Source of the DNA: Sphingomonas sp. NFR04
GTDB taxonomy: Bacteria > Pseudomonadota > Alphaproteobacteria > Sphingomonadales > Sphingomonadaceae
Direction of reading: 5' to 3'
Assembly: GCF_900114095.1 (NCBI RefSeq)
Contig: NZ_FORV01000005.1
Span: forward strand, 280,741-344,740
DNA: 64,000 nt
A program made the position numbers and the translations under genes. How positions within the stretch are numbered: position 1 is the first letter of the stretch; every line of letters begins with the position of its first letter. The notes beneath the pieces were generated by a model. The model was not told the origin of the DNA and did no database searches. It saw only the letters and a program-made list of their open reading frames with translations. Shown here piece after piece: positions 44,934 through 52,787 of the stretch.

Positions 44934-45335
44934 TCAGTGGATGCGCGCCTCGGCGCGGCGGGTCAGCTCGCGCGCATGCGCGGCGACGATGCACAGCTCG
45001 GCATAGAGGCGATCCCAGAAGGGCGCGGCGATCTCGAGGCTGGCGGCGCCTTCCTGGCTCAGCACCAGCGCGGCGCTGGGATCCAGGTCGAGCCGGAAGC
45101 GCGTGGCGAACATGCCGTCGACATGCTCGTCTGGCAGCCCCTGCGGCACCGAAAGCCGGGCCGACATGATGTAGCCGGCGAGCACGTCCACGCCGTAGCC
45201 ATCGAGCAGGATTCGCGGCCGTCCGCCCAGATCGGGCCGTTCGACGACGATCAGCGCGCCCGAGGGATGCTCTTCGACGCTGACGCGCAGGCGCCCGCCA
45301 AAGGCATCGGTAATCTCGCGAATCCTCGGAAACAA
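44934..45335 (-). CDS. Unknown protein behind a flagellar-type promoter, next to flagellin
   Basis: 133 residues from the TTG at 45335 with GGGAGG 6 bases upstream. It is predicted mixed alpha/beta: an N-terminal strand region (RLRVSVEEHPSGALIVVERP), a central LLDGYGVDVLAGYIMSARL and C-terminal helices. No known family is recognised and it lacks the FlbT signature. The CTATAAT element stands 24 bases before the start. It lies just downstream of the flagellin gene on the same strand, after the flagellin terminator, so it is a separate unit. A role in flagellin expression or assembly is possible. Confidence 0.65.
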   Translation of the reverse strand: MFPRIREITDAFGGRLRVSVEEHPSGALIVVERPDLGGRPRILLDGYGVDVLAGYIMSARLSVPQGLPDEHVDGMFATRFRLDLDPSAALVLSQEGAASLEIAAPFWDRLYAELCIVAAHARELTRRAEARIH

Positions 45336-45358
45336 CGCCGACCTCCCAGTTTCCCATC

Positions 45359-45365
45359 ATTATAG
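45359..45365 (-). promoter_or_regulatory. CTATAAT promoter element of the orphan gene
   Basis: On the minus strand GCTTCTATAATGATGG lies about 24 bases before the TTG start. It matches the flagellar set. Confidence 0.55.
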
Positions 45366-45400
45366 AAGCGGAAACCATATTACCCGCGATGAACGCGGGC

Positions 45401-45437
45401 AAAAAAAGAGGGCCGGGATGGCGTACCATCCCGGCCC
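45401..45437 (-). terminator. Strong terminator of flagellin 1
   Basis: 12-base perfect arms (45410-45421 and 45426-45437) followed, on the minus strand, by a run of seven T. It lies 40 bases after the flagellin stop. Confidence 0.88.
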
Positions 45438-45477
45438 CCGCAAGCCTTCGGCCCCCCAGGGTTGGGGCCTTGGGCTA

Positions 45478-46332
45478 TTAGCGGAACAGCGAAGTGATCG
45501 TCTGCGGCGCCTGGTTGGCGATCGACAGAGCCTGAACACCGAGCTGCTGCTTGACCTGCAGAGCCTGCAGTCGAGCCGATTCCTTCGCCAGATCGGCGTC
45601 GACGAGGTTGCCGATGCCGCCGTCGATCACGTCCGACAGCTTGCTGGTGAAGGTCTGCTGAGCGTCGATCTTGCGCGAAGCGGCGCCGAGCGTGCTGAGC
45701 GTGGTCTTCAGGTTGTTCTTCGTGGTTTCCAGCGTGTCCACCATCGTCTGCGCAGCAGCCTGGGTGTCGATCTTGCCGGTCGACGCGACGGTGATCGTCG
45801 AGCCGCCGAGGTCGAGCGACTGGTTCGCCACGGTCAGCGAGTCCGGGTTCCACGCAGTGCTGCTGGTGTCCGAATCCTGCAGCGACTGCAGCGCGGTCAC
45901 GGTGCCGCCCGAAGCCTTGAGCAGGTTCGTGCCGTTGAAGTCCGACGCGTTGACGATCGTGGTGATCTGGTCGCGAAGCGCAGTGAAGTCCTTGTTCAGG
46001 GCGTCACGGGTCGCGGTGTCGATACCCTTATCGGCAGACTGACGGGCCTTCGCCTGCATCTGGTTGACGATGTCGGAGATCTGCTCGGCGCCGGCAACGG
46101 CGACGTCAGTCACGCTCTTGGCGCGGCTGAGCGACGACGAAACCGCCTTCAGGCCACCCAGGTCGCCACGGAGGCCCTGAGCGATCGTGTAGGAAGCCGA
46201 GTCATCCTTGGTCGAGGACACCGACAGACCCGTGTTGATGCGGTTCTGGGTGGTGGCCAGGTCCTTCTGGGTCGCGGTCAGGCTCTGGAGAGCCGCCATT
46301 GCGCCGACGTTGGTGTTAACCGAAAAAGCCAT
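45478..46332 (-). CDS. fliC: Flagellin (copy 1)
   Basis: 284 residues. Both conserved ends are present: the N-terminal D0/D1 (NTNVGAMAALQSLTATQKDL, with RINTGLSVSSTKDD) and the C-terminal D1/D0 (KESARLQALQVKQQLGVQAL, then SIANQAPQTITSLF). The variable centre is short, giving a small flagellin. AAGGAAA lies before the ATG. A 110-base leader with two hairpins precedes it. A near-identical second copy starts at 63696 on the other strand. Confidence 0.96.
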   Translation of the reverse strand: MAFSVNTNVGAMAALQSLTATQKDLATTQNRINTGLSVSSTKDDSASYTIAQGLRGDLGGLKAVSSSLSRAKSVTDVAVAGAEQISDIVNQMQAKARQSADKGIDTATRDALNKDFTALRDQITTIVNASDFNGTNLLKASGGTVTALQSLQDSDTSSTAWNPDSLTVANQSLDLGGSTITVASTGKIDTQAAAQTMVDTLETTKNNLKTTLSTLGAASRKIDAQQTFTSKLSDVIDGGIGNLVDADLAKESARLQALQVKQQLGVQALSIANQAPQTITSLFR

Positions 46333-46413
46333 GATAATTTCCTTCTTGGATTAGAGTCGCTTCTGCGACCCAGGTCGGAACCGCCGACCCGCGACTGAGC
46401 GTGAATGCCCTGC
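46333..46413 (-). promoter_or_regulatory. Conserved flagellin 5' leader with two hairpins
   Basis: On the minus strand GTCGG-CGGTT-CCGAC (46374-46388) and GTCGC-AGAA-GCGAC (46356-46369) form two small hairpins; the second ends 23 bases before the ATG. The leader of flagellin 2 keeps both with G-U changes only, which points to a kept RNA structure. In Caulobacter FlbT acts on the flagellin leader; a similar control is plausible here. Confidence 0.6.
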
Positions 46414-46419
46414 ACGTCC

Positions 46420-46426
46420 ATTGTGG
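46420..46426 (-). promoter_or_regulatory. CCACAAT promoter element of flagellin 1
   Basis: GATTTTCTTCCCACAATGG on the minus strand is identical in flagellin 2 and matches flaF (TCTTCCTACAATGG). Conservation between the two flagellin genes starts at this block, as expected if it is the promoter. Confidence 0.55.
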
Positions 46427-46506
46427 GAAGAAAATCGATCCGACCAAAATTCTGCTGAAAATTTTGATGGTTACTGGAAGATTAAGATAAACATCCGGTA
46501 AATGCG

Positions 46507-46542
46507 AAAAGGGCCCGCCGGGATGTCCGGCGAGCCCTTTCT
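46507..46542. terminator. Terminator of the flgF-flgG-flgA-flgH operon
   Basis: Arms AAAAGGGC(C)CGCCGG and CCGGCG(A)GCCCTTT with a 5-base loop, on both strands with short A/T runs. It lies 25 bases after the flgH stop. Confidence 0.7.
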
Positions 46543-46566
46543 TGCGCTTTAGCCTGGGATCAGGCG

Positions 46567-47316
46567 TCAGAACGGGAACAGCGCGTCGTAGATCTGCTGG
46601 CCCCAGCGTGCCTGCTGCGCATCGGTCAGCTGGCCCTTGCCGCCATAGATGACGCGCGCCTCGGCGATCTGGCTGTGCTGGATCGAGTTGTCGCGGGCGA
46701 TGTCCTCGGGCCGGATGATGCCGGTGACGATCAGCTCGCGCATCTCGAAATTCACCCGCACTTCCTGGCGGCCGCGGATCATCAGATTGCCGTTGGGCAG
46801 CACCTGGGTGACGATGGCGGCCATCGTCATGTTGATCGTCTCCGATCGCACGGTGGTGCCCCCGCCCGAATATTTGGAGCCCGAATTGGTATCCACCAGC
46901 TTGGACGGATCGGTGCCGGTCAGCTTCTTGATCGGCGTCTGCAAGCCCAGCAGGCTGGAAATGCCGCTGGTTTCGGTGCCGCCGCGGCTGCGCGAGGTGT
47001 TGTTGCCGATGTCGGCCTTGTCAGCGATCGCGATCTTGATCGTCAGGATGTCGCCCACCCGCCCCGCGCGCTGATCGCGGAAGAAGGCACCGGCGCCGGT
47101 GCGGAACAGCGAGGCGGTCGGCGCATTGGCCGGCTGCTCCGGGCGCACCCGGTTCGAGCGATCGAGCGGCGACGCGAGCGAGGGCTCGACATCGGGGGCA
47201 TCGACGGGATCCATCGTGGAGAGCTTGGGCGCCTTGCCCACCGTCTTCAGCCGGCCCACCGCACCGCAGCCCGAGAGCGTGGCGGTGAGCGCCAGCGCGA
47301 GGATGATCTTACGCAT
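46567..47316 (-). CDS. flgH: Flagellar L-ring protein FlgH
   Basis: 249 residues with lipobox TLSGC. Conserved FlgH blocks are FFRDQRAGRVGDILTIKI, MAAIVTQVLPNGNLMIRGRQEVRVN and GIIRPEDIARDN. It forms the ring in the outer membrane. Last gene of the flgF-flgG-flgA-flgH unit. Confidence 0.95.
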   Translation of the reverse strand: MRKIILALALTATLSGCGAVGRLKTVGKAPKLSTMDPVDAPDVEPSLASPLDRSNRVRPEQPANAPTASLFRTGAGAFFRDQRAGRVGDILTIKIAIADKADIGNNTSRSRGGTETSGISSLLGLQTPIKKLTGTDPSKLVDTNSGSKYSGGGTTVRSETINMTMAAIVTQVLPNGNLMIRGRQEVRVNFEMRELIVTGIIRPEDIARDNSIQHSQIAEARVIYGGKGQLTDAQQARWGQQIYDALFPF

Positions 47317-47328
47317 GTACCTGTTCCC

Positions 47329-47757
47329 TCAGGGAGTGGAGATCCGCACCGTGCCCGATCCGTCGACGACGCCGTCGAGCGTGCGGTTGGTGGCAGTGAC
47401 GACGATCCGCACCGGATCGCCCTGGGCACCGCTGCCCAGCGCACGGCCGGCGGCGGTGATGACCATAGCGCCGGAGACGATCCTGGCCGTCACCGGCTCG
47501 CCGCGCTTGACCAGCTGCGGTTTCATCACGTCGCCGCGGCGGAGCAGCGTGCCGGGGCTCAGGGCGCGCGATGCGTCCATGCCCACGGCGTCTTCGGGGC
47601 GGAGCGCGCCGCGCGCGCTCGCCTCGGGACGGGTTTCGATCGAGAGGGATCCCATCTCGATCCGTTCGCCACGCGCAACCGGCTGCTGGACCACCGCCAC
47701 CGGCACGTCCTCGGCGGGCACCGCCACGCGCAGCAACAGGCCCAGCAGCGCGGACAT
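47329..47757 (-). CDS. flgA: P-ring chaperone FlgA
   Basis: 142 residues, short for FlgA. The SAF-type region is visible: PVARGERIEMGSLSIE and ALSPGTLLRRGDV, then LVKRGEPVTARIVSGAMVI. No long signal peptide but a hydrophobic start (ALLGLLLRVAVPA). It helps FlgI polymerise in the periplasm. It overlaps flgG at TGATG. Confidence 0.82.
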   Translation of the reverse strand: MSALLGLLLRVAVPAEDVPVAVVQQPVARGERIEMGSLSIETRPEASARGALRPEDAVGMDASRALSPGTLLRRGDVMKPQLVKRGEPVTARIVSGAMVITAAGRALGSGAQGDPVRIVVTATNRTLDGVVDGSGTVRISTP

Positions 47758-48539
47758 CAGCGCGCCTGGCTGGTCGTCGCCAGCATTTCATCGGCGGTCT
47801 TGAGCACGCGGCTGTTCATTTCATAGGCGCGCTGCGCGGTGATCAGCGAGGTGATCTCGGATACCGGGTTGACGTTCGAGCCCTCGATGAAGCCCTGGGT
47901 CAGCGTGCCGATGCCGGTATCGCCCGGCGAACCGACGGTCGGCTGGCCCGAGGCGGCGGTCTCGAGAAACAGGTTCCCGCCCTTCGCTTCCAGGCCGTTC
48001 TCGTTCATGAAGGTGGCAAGCTGGAGCTGGCCGAGCTGCTGCGGCTGGGTGTTGCCGGCGACCGTCACTTCGACCAGGCCGGTCTTCGAGATGCTGACGT
48101 CGAGGGCACCCTGCGGAATGGTGATGCCGGGCTGCACCGGATAGCCGTCCTGCGTCACCAGTTCGCCCTGGTCCGAGATCTGGAACGAGCCGTCGCGGGT
48201 ATAGCTGGTGGTGCCGTCGGGCATCGTCACCTGGAAATAGCCCTTGCCCTGCACCGCAATGTCGTAGGGATTGTCGGTCTGCTGCAGCGAACCCTGCTGG
48301 TTGATGCGGTAGACGCCGCCGGTCTTCACGCCCGAACCGATCTGGATGCCGGCCGGCACCTTGGTGTCGCCGCCGGTCGACGAGCCGGGGCGCGAGACCT
48401 GCTGGTAGAGCAGGTCCTGGAACTCGGCGCGCTGCTTCTTGAACGCGGTGGTGTTCATGTTGGCGATGTTGTTCGAGATCACGTCGACATTGGTCTGCTG
48501 GGCCAGCATGCCGGTCGCGGCGATGGAAAGCGTACGCAT
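47757..48539 (-). CDS. flgG: Flagellar distal rod protein FlgG
   Basis: 260 residues. Rod/hook signature NNIANMNTTAFKKQRAEFQDLLYQ near the start, the middle GKGYFQVTMPDG and the C-terminal EITSLITAQRAYEMNSRVLKT-type helix. It builds the distal rod through the P and L rings made by flgI and flgH. Confidence 0.96.
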   Translation of the reverse strand: MRTLSIAATGMLAQQTNVDVISNNIANMNTTAFKKQRAEFQDLLYQQVSRPGSSTGGDTKVPAGIQIGSGVKTGGVYRINQQGSLQQTDNPYDIAVQGKGYFQVTMPDGTTSYTRDGSFQISDQGELVTQDGYPVQPGITIPQGALDVSISKTGLVEVTVAGNTQPQQLGQLQLATFMNENGLEAKGGNLFLETAASGQPTVGSPGDTGIGTLTQGFIEGSNVNPVSEITSLITAQRAYEMNSRVLKTADEMLATTSQAR

Positions 48540-48561
48540 GGAGTTTATCCCTTCGTGAAAT

Positions 48562-49302
48562 TCAGCTGACGCGGCCGAGCTTGTCGATCGCGCTCTTGCG
48601 CAGGTCCGACATCGAGTTGGAGAGGCTCTGGCTGGTCTGATAGGCGCGCAGGATCTGCATCATGTCGGTCGTCTCGACGATCGCGTTGACGTTCGATCCC
48701 TCGACGCCGCCGCTCACCAGCTTGGTCTGCGCGGCGGGCAGTTCGCGGCCGCCGGAGGCGGTGAACATGTCGTTGCCGCGCGGATCGACCACCGCCTCGC
48801 TGTCGAACACCGTCACCGCGATACGGCCGAGCGGGCCGTTCTCGCCCATCACGGTACCGTCGGGATTGACGTTGACCTTGCCGGCCTCCTCGGGCGGGAT
48901 CTTGATCGGCTTGCCACCCTCGCCGAGGATGATCTGGCCGCCGGAGGTGGCGAGCTCGCCGCTCTCCAGCACCTTCACATAGCCCGCGCGCGTATAGGCG
49001 GTGGTGCCGTCGCCGGCCTGCACCGCCAGATAGCCCGGCCCGTCGATCATCACGTCGAGCGGGTTGCCGGTCGGCTGGAACGCGCCGTTCGAGGCATCGT
49101 GGACCGCGCCGTAATCGAGCACGAACGAGGTTTTCTCGGCGGCCTTCACCGCGCCGTCGGTCTGTTCCACATATTCGCGGAACACCGGCTGCTCGCGCTT
49201 GAACCCGACCGTATTCATGTTGGCGATGTTGTTCGCCACCACGTCCATCCGGCGCTTGAGCGCCTGCTCCTGGCTGAGGAGCACGTAAGAGGAGATGTCC
49301 AC
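48562..49302 (-). CDS. flgF: Flagellar proximal rod protein FlgF
   Basis: 246 residues from the GTG at 49302 with AAGGA 7 bases upstream; a longer frame upstream is only fliL read on the other strand. The rod signature is ANNIANMNTVGFKREQPVF and the C-terminal helix is MMQILRAYQTSQSLSN. First gene of the minus-strand operon, divergent from fliL. Confidence 0.93.
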   Translation of the reverse strand: MDISSYVLLSQEQALKRRMDVVANNIANMNTVGFKREQPVFREYVEQTDGAVKAAEKTSFVLDYGAVHDASNGAFQPTGNPLDVMIDGPGYLAVQAGDGTTAYTRAGYVKVLESGELATSGGQIILGEGGKPIKIPPEEAGKVNVNPDGTVMGENGPLGRIAVTVFDSEAVVDPRGNDMFTASGGRELPAAQTKLVSGGVEGSNVNAIVETTDMMQILRAYQTSQSLSNSMSDLRKSAIDKLGRVS

Positions 49303-49330
49303 CGGACTGTCCTTCGAAAAATGGTCACTA

Positions 49331-49346
49331 GGCAGAAATTGCCGGG
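49331..49346. promoter_or_regulatory. Candidate FlbD-type (ftr-like) site between flgF and fliL
   Basis: GGCAGAAATTGCCGGG; on the minus strand CCCGGCAATTTCTGCC. It is 8 bases from the CTATAAT element of fliL and lies between two divergent flagellar units, so it could act on both. Confidence 0.45.
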
Positions 49347-49354
49347 TGACGCTT

Positions 49355-49361
49355 CTATAAT
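49355..49361 (+). promoter_or_regulatory. CTATAAT promoter element of fliL-fliM
   Basis: GCTTCTATAATAGAGG lies about 60 bases before fliL; 14 bases recur before fliG. Confidence 0.6.
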
Positions 49362-49419
49362 AGAGGGAAATCGGACGTGCGGACGCCGCGGCCGATAAAT
49401 CGGAAGGTCCAGGGTTATT

Positions 49420-49965
49420 ATGTCGGCCGAGATCGTCGAGGATAAGAGCGCGCAGGAGGCCCCGGCGCCCAACAAGAAGAAGAAGCTGATCATCATCGGT
49501 GCCGCCACCGTGGCTGCGCTGACGCTGGGCGGCGGCGGCGCCGCCTTCTTCATGGGCGGCAAGAGCGCAGCCAAGACCGAGGCGCATGGCGAGGAAGCCG
49601 CAGCGAACGAAGGCGACGGCAGTGCCAGCGAAGGCGACGGCGGCAAGGAAGGCGCAGGCAAGAGCAAGTTCGTCGACGTGCCCACCGTCTCGGTGAACCT
49701 GCGCTCGCCGGACGGCTCCCCCCGCTTCCTCAAGCTGCACCTGATGCTGGTGCCCGGCACCAAGACCACCGCCGAGGCGCTCAAGGACAAGCTGCCGGTG
49801 GTGCTCGATGCCTATCAGCCCTTCCTGCGTGAGCTGCGGCCAGAGGATCTGGGCGGTTCGGCGGCGGTGTTCCGGCTGAAGGAAGAGCTGATGGTGCGCG
49901 CCACCCGGGTGCTCGGCGCCGGCATGGTCAAGGAAGTTCTCATTCAGGACCTGATCCAGCAATGA
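49420..49965 (+). CDS. fliL: Flagellar basal-body protein FliL
   Basis: 181 residues. A lysine-rich cytoplasmic start (NKKKKLIIIGAATVAAL), one membrane helix, an acidic linker (residues 55-85) and the FliL periplasmic domain (VDVPTVSVNLRSPDGSPRFLKLHLMLV) with a C-terminal KEVLIQDLIQQ end. It surrounds the stator unit. It overlaps fliM by ATGA, as is usual. Confidence 0.92.
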   Translation: MSAEIVEDKSAQEAPAPNKKKKLIIIGAATVAALTLGGGGAAFFMGGKSAAKTEAHGEEAAANEGDGSASEGDGGKEGAGKSKFVDVPTVSVNLRSPDGSPRFLKLHLMLVPGTKTTAEALKDKLPVVLDAYQPFLRELRPEDLGGSAAVFRLKEELMVRATRVLGAGMVKEVLIQDLIQQ

Positions 49966-50975
49966 TCGATCTAGACGATTTCGACCTTCCCGATCCGCCC
50001 GCGGCTCCGTTCGGCGACGATATCGGCAATTTCGGCCAGGCCGACATCGACGCCCTGTTCGGTGGCAGCGAACCGGTTCTGAAAAAGAAGGGCCTGCGCG
50101 CCGTTCTGGAATCGAAGGTCATCAGCCACGAACGGCTGCCGATGCTGGAAGTGGTGTGCGACCGCGTGGTCCGCAGCTTCGCCAGCTCGATGCGCAACAT
50201 GACCTCGGACGCGATCGACGTGAGCCTGGAGGAAGTGACCTCGGCCCGCTTCGGCGAGTTCATGAACCGCGTGCTGCTTCCGGCGATGGTGGGCGTGTTC
50301 AAGATCGCGGAGTGGGAAAGCTACGGCCTGATCACCGTGGAGTCCGGCCTCATCTATTCGGTGGTCGACGCGCTGCTCGGCGGCCGCGGCAGCAACACGC
50401 CGGCGGTGATCGACGGGCGCGGCTTCACGCCGATCGAGACATCGCTGGTCTCGCGCGTGCTAGAGACCGCGCTGCGCGACTTCGCCGACGCGTTCGAGCC
50501 GATCGAGCCGGTGAACATGAAGCTCGAGCGCATCGAGACCAACCCGCGCTTCGCCGCGATCGCCGCCACCTCGAACATCTGCGCGATCGCGACGTTCCGG
50601 GTGGACATGGACGGCCGCGGCGGCTGCCTCACGCTGGTGTTCCCGTACGCCACGCTGGAGCCGGTGCGCCACAAGCTGCTCCAGCGCTTCATGGGCGAAA
50701 AGAGCGGCCGCGACAGCATCTGGGAGGCGCACATGGCCTCCGAGATCCGCAAGACCAACGTCACCGTCAACGTGCTGCTCGGCGAGAAGGCGCTGCCGCT
50801 CTCCGACCTGGAAGAGCTGCAGGTCGGCCAGACCATCGCGTTCGACAAGAGCCCCGACGACGCGCTCGACATGGCCTGCGGCGACATCAAGCTCGCCCAG
50901 GCCCAGATCGGCCAGCGCAGCGGCCGCGTCGCCGTGCGCCTGGTCAACGACGTTTCCCGCACGAGGAAGAAGTAA
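49962..50975 (+). CDS. fliM: Flagellar motor switch protein FliM
   Basis: 337 residues. The N-terminal CheY-binding motif region (DIGNFGQADIDALFGG) is followed by the middle domain with LEVVCDRVVRSFASSMRN, GLIYSVVDALLGGRG and the C-terminal SpoA domain (SDLEELQVGQTIAFDKSPDDALDM). It receives CheY-P and sets rotation direction. Confidence 0.95.
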   Translation: MIDLDDFDLPDPPAAPFGDDIGNFGQADIDALFGGSEPVLKKKGLRAVLESKVISHERLPMLEVVCDRVVRSFASSMRNMTSDAIDVSLEEVTSARFGEFMNRVLLPAMVGVFKIAEWESYGLITVESGLIYSVVDALLGGRGSNTPAVIDGRGFTPIETSLVSRVLETALRDFADAFEPIEPVNMKLERIETNPRFAAIAATSNICAIATFRVDMDGRGGCLTLVFPYATLEPVRHKLLQRFMGEKSGRDSIWEAHMASEIRKTNVTVNVLLGEKALPLSDLEELQVGQTIAFDKSPDDALDMACGDIKLAQAQIGQRSGRVAVRLVNDVSRTRKK

Positions 50976-50976
50976 C

Positions 50977-51384
50977 ATGAGTATCGCGCTTTTCGCCAAT
51001 GTGCTGACGATCATCCTGTGCGTGGCCGTGCTCGTGCAGAGCATGCGCATGATGCGCAGCCTGCGTGCCGTGAAGGACGGGGCCCTCACCGATGTGGTGA
51101 AGGCGCTCGACCATGCGACAGTGCAGGCCCGCGCCGTGCTTTCCGACATGAAGCAGACGCTGGGCACCGATTGCGCGCGCCATGCGCGGCTGGTGGAGCA
51201 GGCCCGCGACCTTCGCGACGAGCTTTCGGACATGATCGGCATCGCCGACAGCGCCTGCGAGCGCATCGTCTCGGCGGTCAGCCTGGCCAACGCACTGCGC
51301 GTCGCCGGCGAGGAAGCCGCGGCCCAGGACGCGGAAGCCGACGTTTCGGCCGACGAGACGCCCGCCACGCGTGAGGCCGCATGA
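50977..51384 (+). CDS. Small membrane protein after fliM (DUF6468-like)
   Basis: 135 residues: one N-terminal membrane helix (ALFANVLTIILCVAVLVQS) then a cytoplasmic coiled coil and an acidic tail. Alphaproteobacteria commonly carry a gene of this type directly after fliM. Its role is not known. It starts one base after fliM and overlaps the next gene by ATGA, so it is part of the motor operon. Confidence 0.7.
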   Translation: MSIALFANVLTIILCVAVLVQSMRMMRSLRAVKDGALTDVVKALDHATVQARAVLSDMKQTLGTDCARHARLVEQARDLRDELSDMIGIADSACERIVSAVSLANALRVAGEEAAAQDAEADVSADETPATREAA

Positions 51385-51965
51385 TGGCGCGCCCCTCCCT
51401 GCTGCTGCTGATGGCGGCAGCCTCCGCCATCGCCGCCGTGGCCAATGCCGCCAGCATCGCCACCGGCGATCAGGACGGCACCAGCAAGACCCGGCTCGGC
51501 AACTCGATCGAACGCGACCTTAGCGCGCGCGATCAGGATGCCGCCAAGCGCCAGCGCGCGCTCGACCTGCGCGAGCAGGCCGCCAAGGCCGCCGAGCAGC
51601 GGCTGGCGGCGAGCGTCGAGGCGCAGCAGAAGGACGCGGCCACAGGCGCGCCGGGAGCACCCGGAACGCCCTTGCCCGCCGAAGCCCAGTTCGACGAGCT
51701 CGCCCGCATCTACCAGGCGATGAAGCCTGCCAAGGCGGCGGCGGTGTTCGAGCAGCTCGACATGGAAGTGCAGATGAAGGTGGCGCAGCGCATGCGCCCT
51801 GCCTCCACCGCGGCGATCCTCGCTTCGATGTCGCCCAAGGGTGCGGCGTCGCTCAGCATGGCGTTGGCGCGCAAGAGCGCTGCGAAGCCGGTTGCGGCGC
51901 CGGCCGCGGCCCAGGCTGGCCCAGCCGTTGCGGGTCCGACCGGACCGGCGCGCAAGCCGGGCTGA
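51381..51965 (+). CDS. MotE-like periplasmic flagellar protein
   Basis: 194 residues. A signal sequence (LLLLMAAASAIAAVANA) precedes a coiled coil (residues 45-80) and a MgtE-N-like domain: FDELARIYQAMKPAKAAAVFEQLD and RMRPASTAAILASMSPKGAASLS. This matches MotE of rhizobia, a chaperone for MotC, which stabilises the MotB region. No MotC of the rhizobial kind is obvious, but the large helical-repeat gene at 52787 could fill that role. Confidence 0.75.
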   Translation: MMARPSLLLLMAAASAIAAVANAASIATGDQDGTSKTRLGNSIERDLSARDQDAAKRQRALDLREQAAKAAEQRLAASVEAQQKDAATGAPGAPGTPLPAEAQFDELARIYQAMKPAKAAAVFEQLDMEVQMKVAQRMRPASTAAILASMSPKGAASLSMALARKSAAKPVAAPAAAQAGPAVAGPTGPARKPG

Positions 51966-51984
51966 GGCGCTAATCCTTCTAACG

Positions 51985-52030
51985 CAAAAACGCCGTAGGT
52001 CCGGCGCGAACCGGACCTACGGCGTTTTTG
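51985..52030. terminator. Very strong bidirectional terminator
   Basis: A perfect 20-base inverted repeat (51985-52004 and 52011-52030) with a 6-base loop and A5/T5 ends. It separates the fliL-fliM operon from a convergent gene. Confidence 0.93.
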
Positions 52031-52068
52031 TGAATGCAGCAGATGGTAGGAGCGTCCGCCCCGCGGGA

Positions 52069-52485
52069 TCAATTCTGCGAGGCGCCCACCTCGACGATCA
52101 GCACCCGGTCGAGCTCCGGCGCGACGGTCTTGAGTGCGCCGGTCAGCGTCTTGTCGAGATCGGCGACGTTCACCGCGCGCAGCGCCGAGGCATCGAGTCG
52201 CGCGAATTCCACTCCGCCGGCAATCGCCGCCATGCGCAGATTGGGCATCGCCGCGGTGAGCTTTTCGGCGGTAGCGGCATCGTGCACCTCGAGCACCAGC
52301 TGGAAATTGAGCGTGCCGGCGACACGATCCGAATCGACGATCGGCACCGCGATCGGCTCCATCTTCACCAGATGCAGCCCCTCGCCTTCGCCGCCGCCGC
52401 CCGAGGCAAATGCACGCCCCGCCGGCAGCGGCGAAACCGCGATCGCCACCAGTCCGAGCATCGCCAGCGTCTGCTTGCCGCGCAC
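52069..52485 (-). CDS. Secreted FliL-like small periplasmic protein
   Basis: 138 residues from the GTG at 52485, with AGGAG 7 bases upstream. A signal peptide ends GRAFA, then a Gly/Glu run and a domain with FQLVLEVHDAATAEKLTAAMP and, at the end, VLIVEVGASQN, which recalls the strand-helix plan of FliL. It stands alone on the minus strand and is divergent from the next flagellar-promoter unit. Function is unknown; a motor accessory role is inferred from place only. Confidence 0.65.
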   Translation of the reverse strand: MRGKQTLAMLGLVAIAVSPLPAGRAFASGGGGEGEGLHLVKMEPIAVPIVDSDRVAGTLNFQLVLEVHDAATAEKLTAAMPNLRMAAIAGGVEFARLDASALRAVNVADLDKTLTGALKTVAPELDRVLIVEVGASQN

Positions 52486-52539
52486 CAAATTTCTCCTGTT
52501 AATCGCATGGGTGCCGCCGCCGCTGCGGCCACGCACGTC

Positions 52540-52546
52540 CTATAAA
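52540..52546 (+). promoter_or_regulatory. CTATAAA promoter element before the small membrane protein
   Basis: ACGTCCTATAAATAAGG lies 29 bases before the start of the 70-residue gene. It matches the flagellar set in six of seven bases. Confidence 0.5.
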
Positions 52547-52574
52547 TAAGGGACAAGCACTTAACGGATTACAA

Positions 52575-52787
52575 ATGAGCCACGATCAACGCCCCGCCCG
52601 GATGCGCGTCGTCGCCGACGCTGCCAGCCGCGGCAACGCCGTCGACACCAGCGAGATGCAGAACGGCCAGGCCGACGAGGCAAAGGTCGCCGCGGACGGC
52701 CTGCCGATCGTGCCCGCCATGATCTTCATCATCGCCTGCATCATCGGTGGCGCCGTCGTCACCTACCTCATGGCCGGAGCCCATTGA
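52575..52787 (+). CDS. Small membrane protein, flagellar-promoter unit
   Basis: 70 residues: a polar N-terminal half and a C-terminal membrane helix (PAMIFIIACIIGGAVVTYLM). No family recognised. It overlaps the next gene at TGATG, so the two are coupled and probably work together at the membrane. Confidence 0.65.
   Translation: MSHDQRPARMRVVADAASRGNAVDTSEMQNGQADEAKVAADGLPIVPAMIFIIACIIGGAVVTYLMAGAH

Noticed and set aside
44566..45429. 287-codon minus strand frame overlapping the orphan gene
   Set aside because: It uses a different frame from the 133-residue gene, runs through the REP repeats and flagellin terminator and lacks a ribosome site.
46333..46500. Sigma-54 (-24/-12) promoter before flagellin
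   Set aside because: I looked for GG-N10-GC upstream of both flagellins and other flagellar units and found none with acceptable spacing. GGCA/TGCC sites have 8, not 10, bases between GG and GC.
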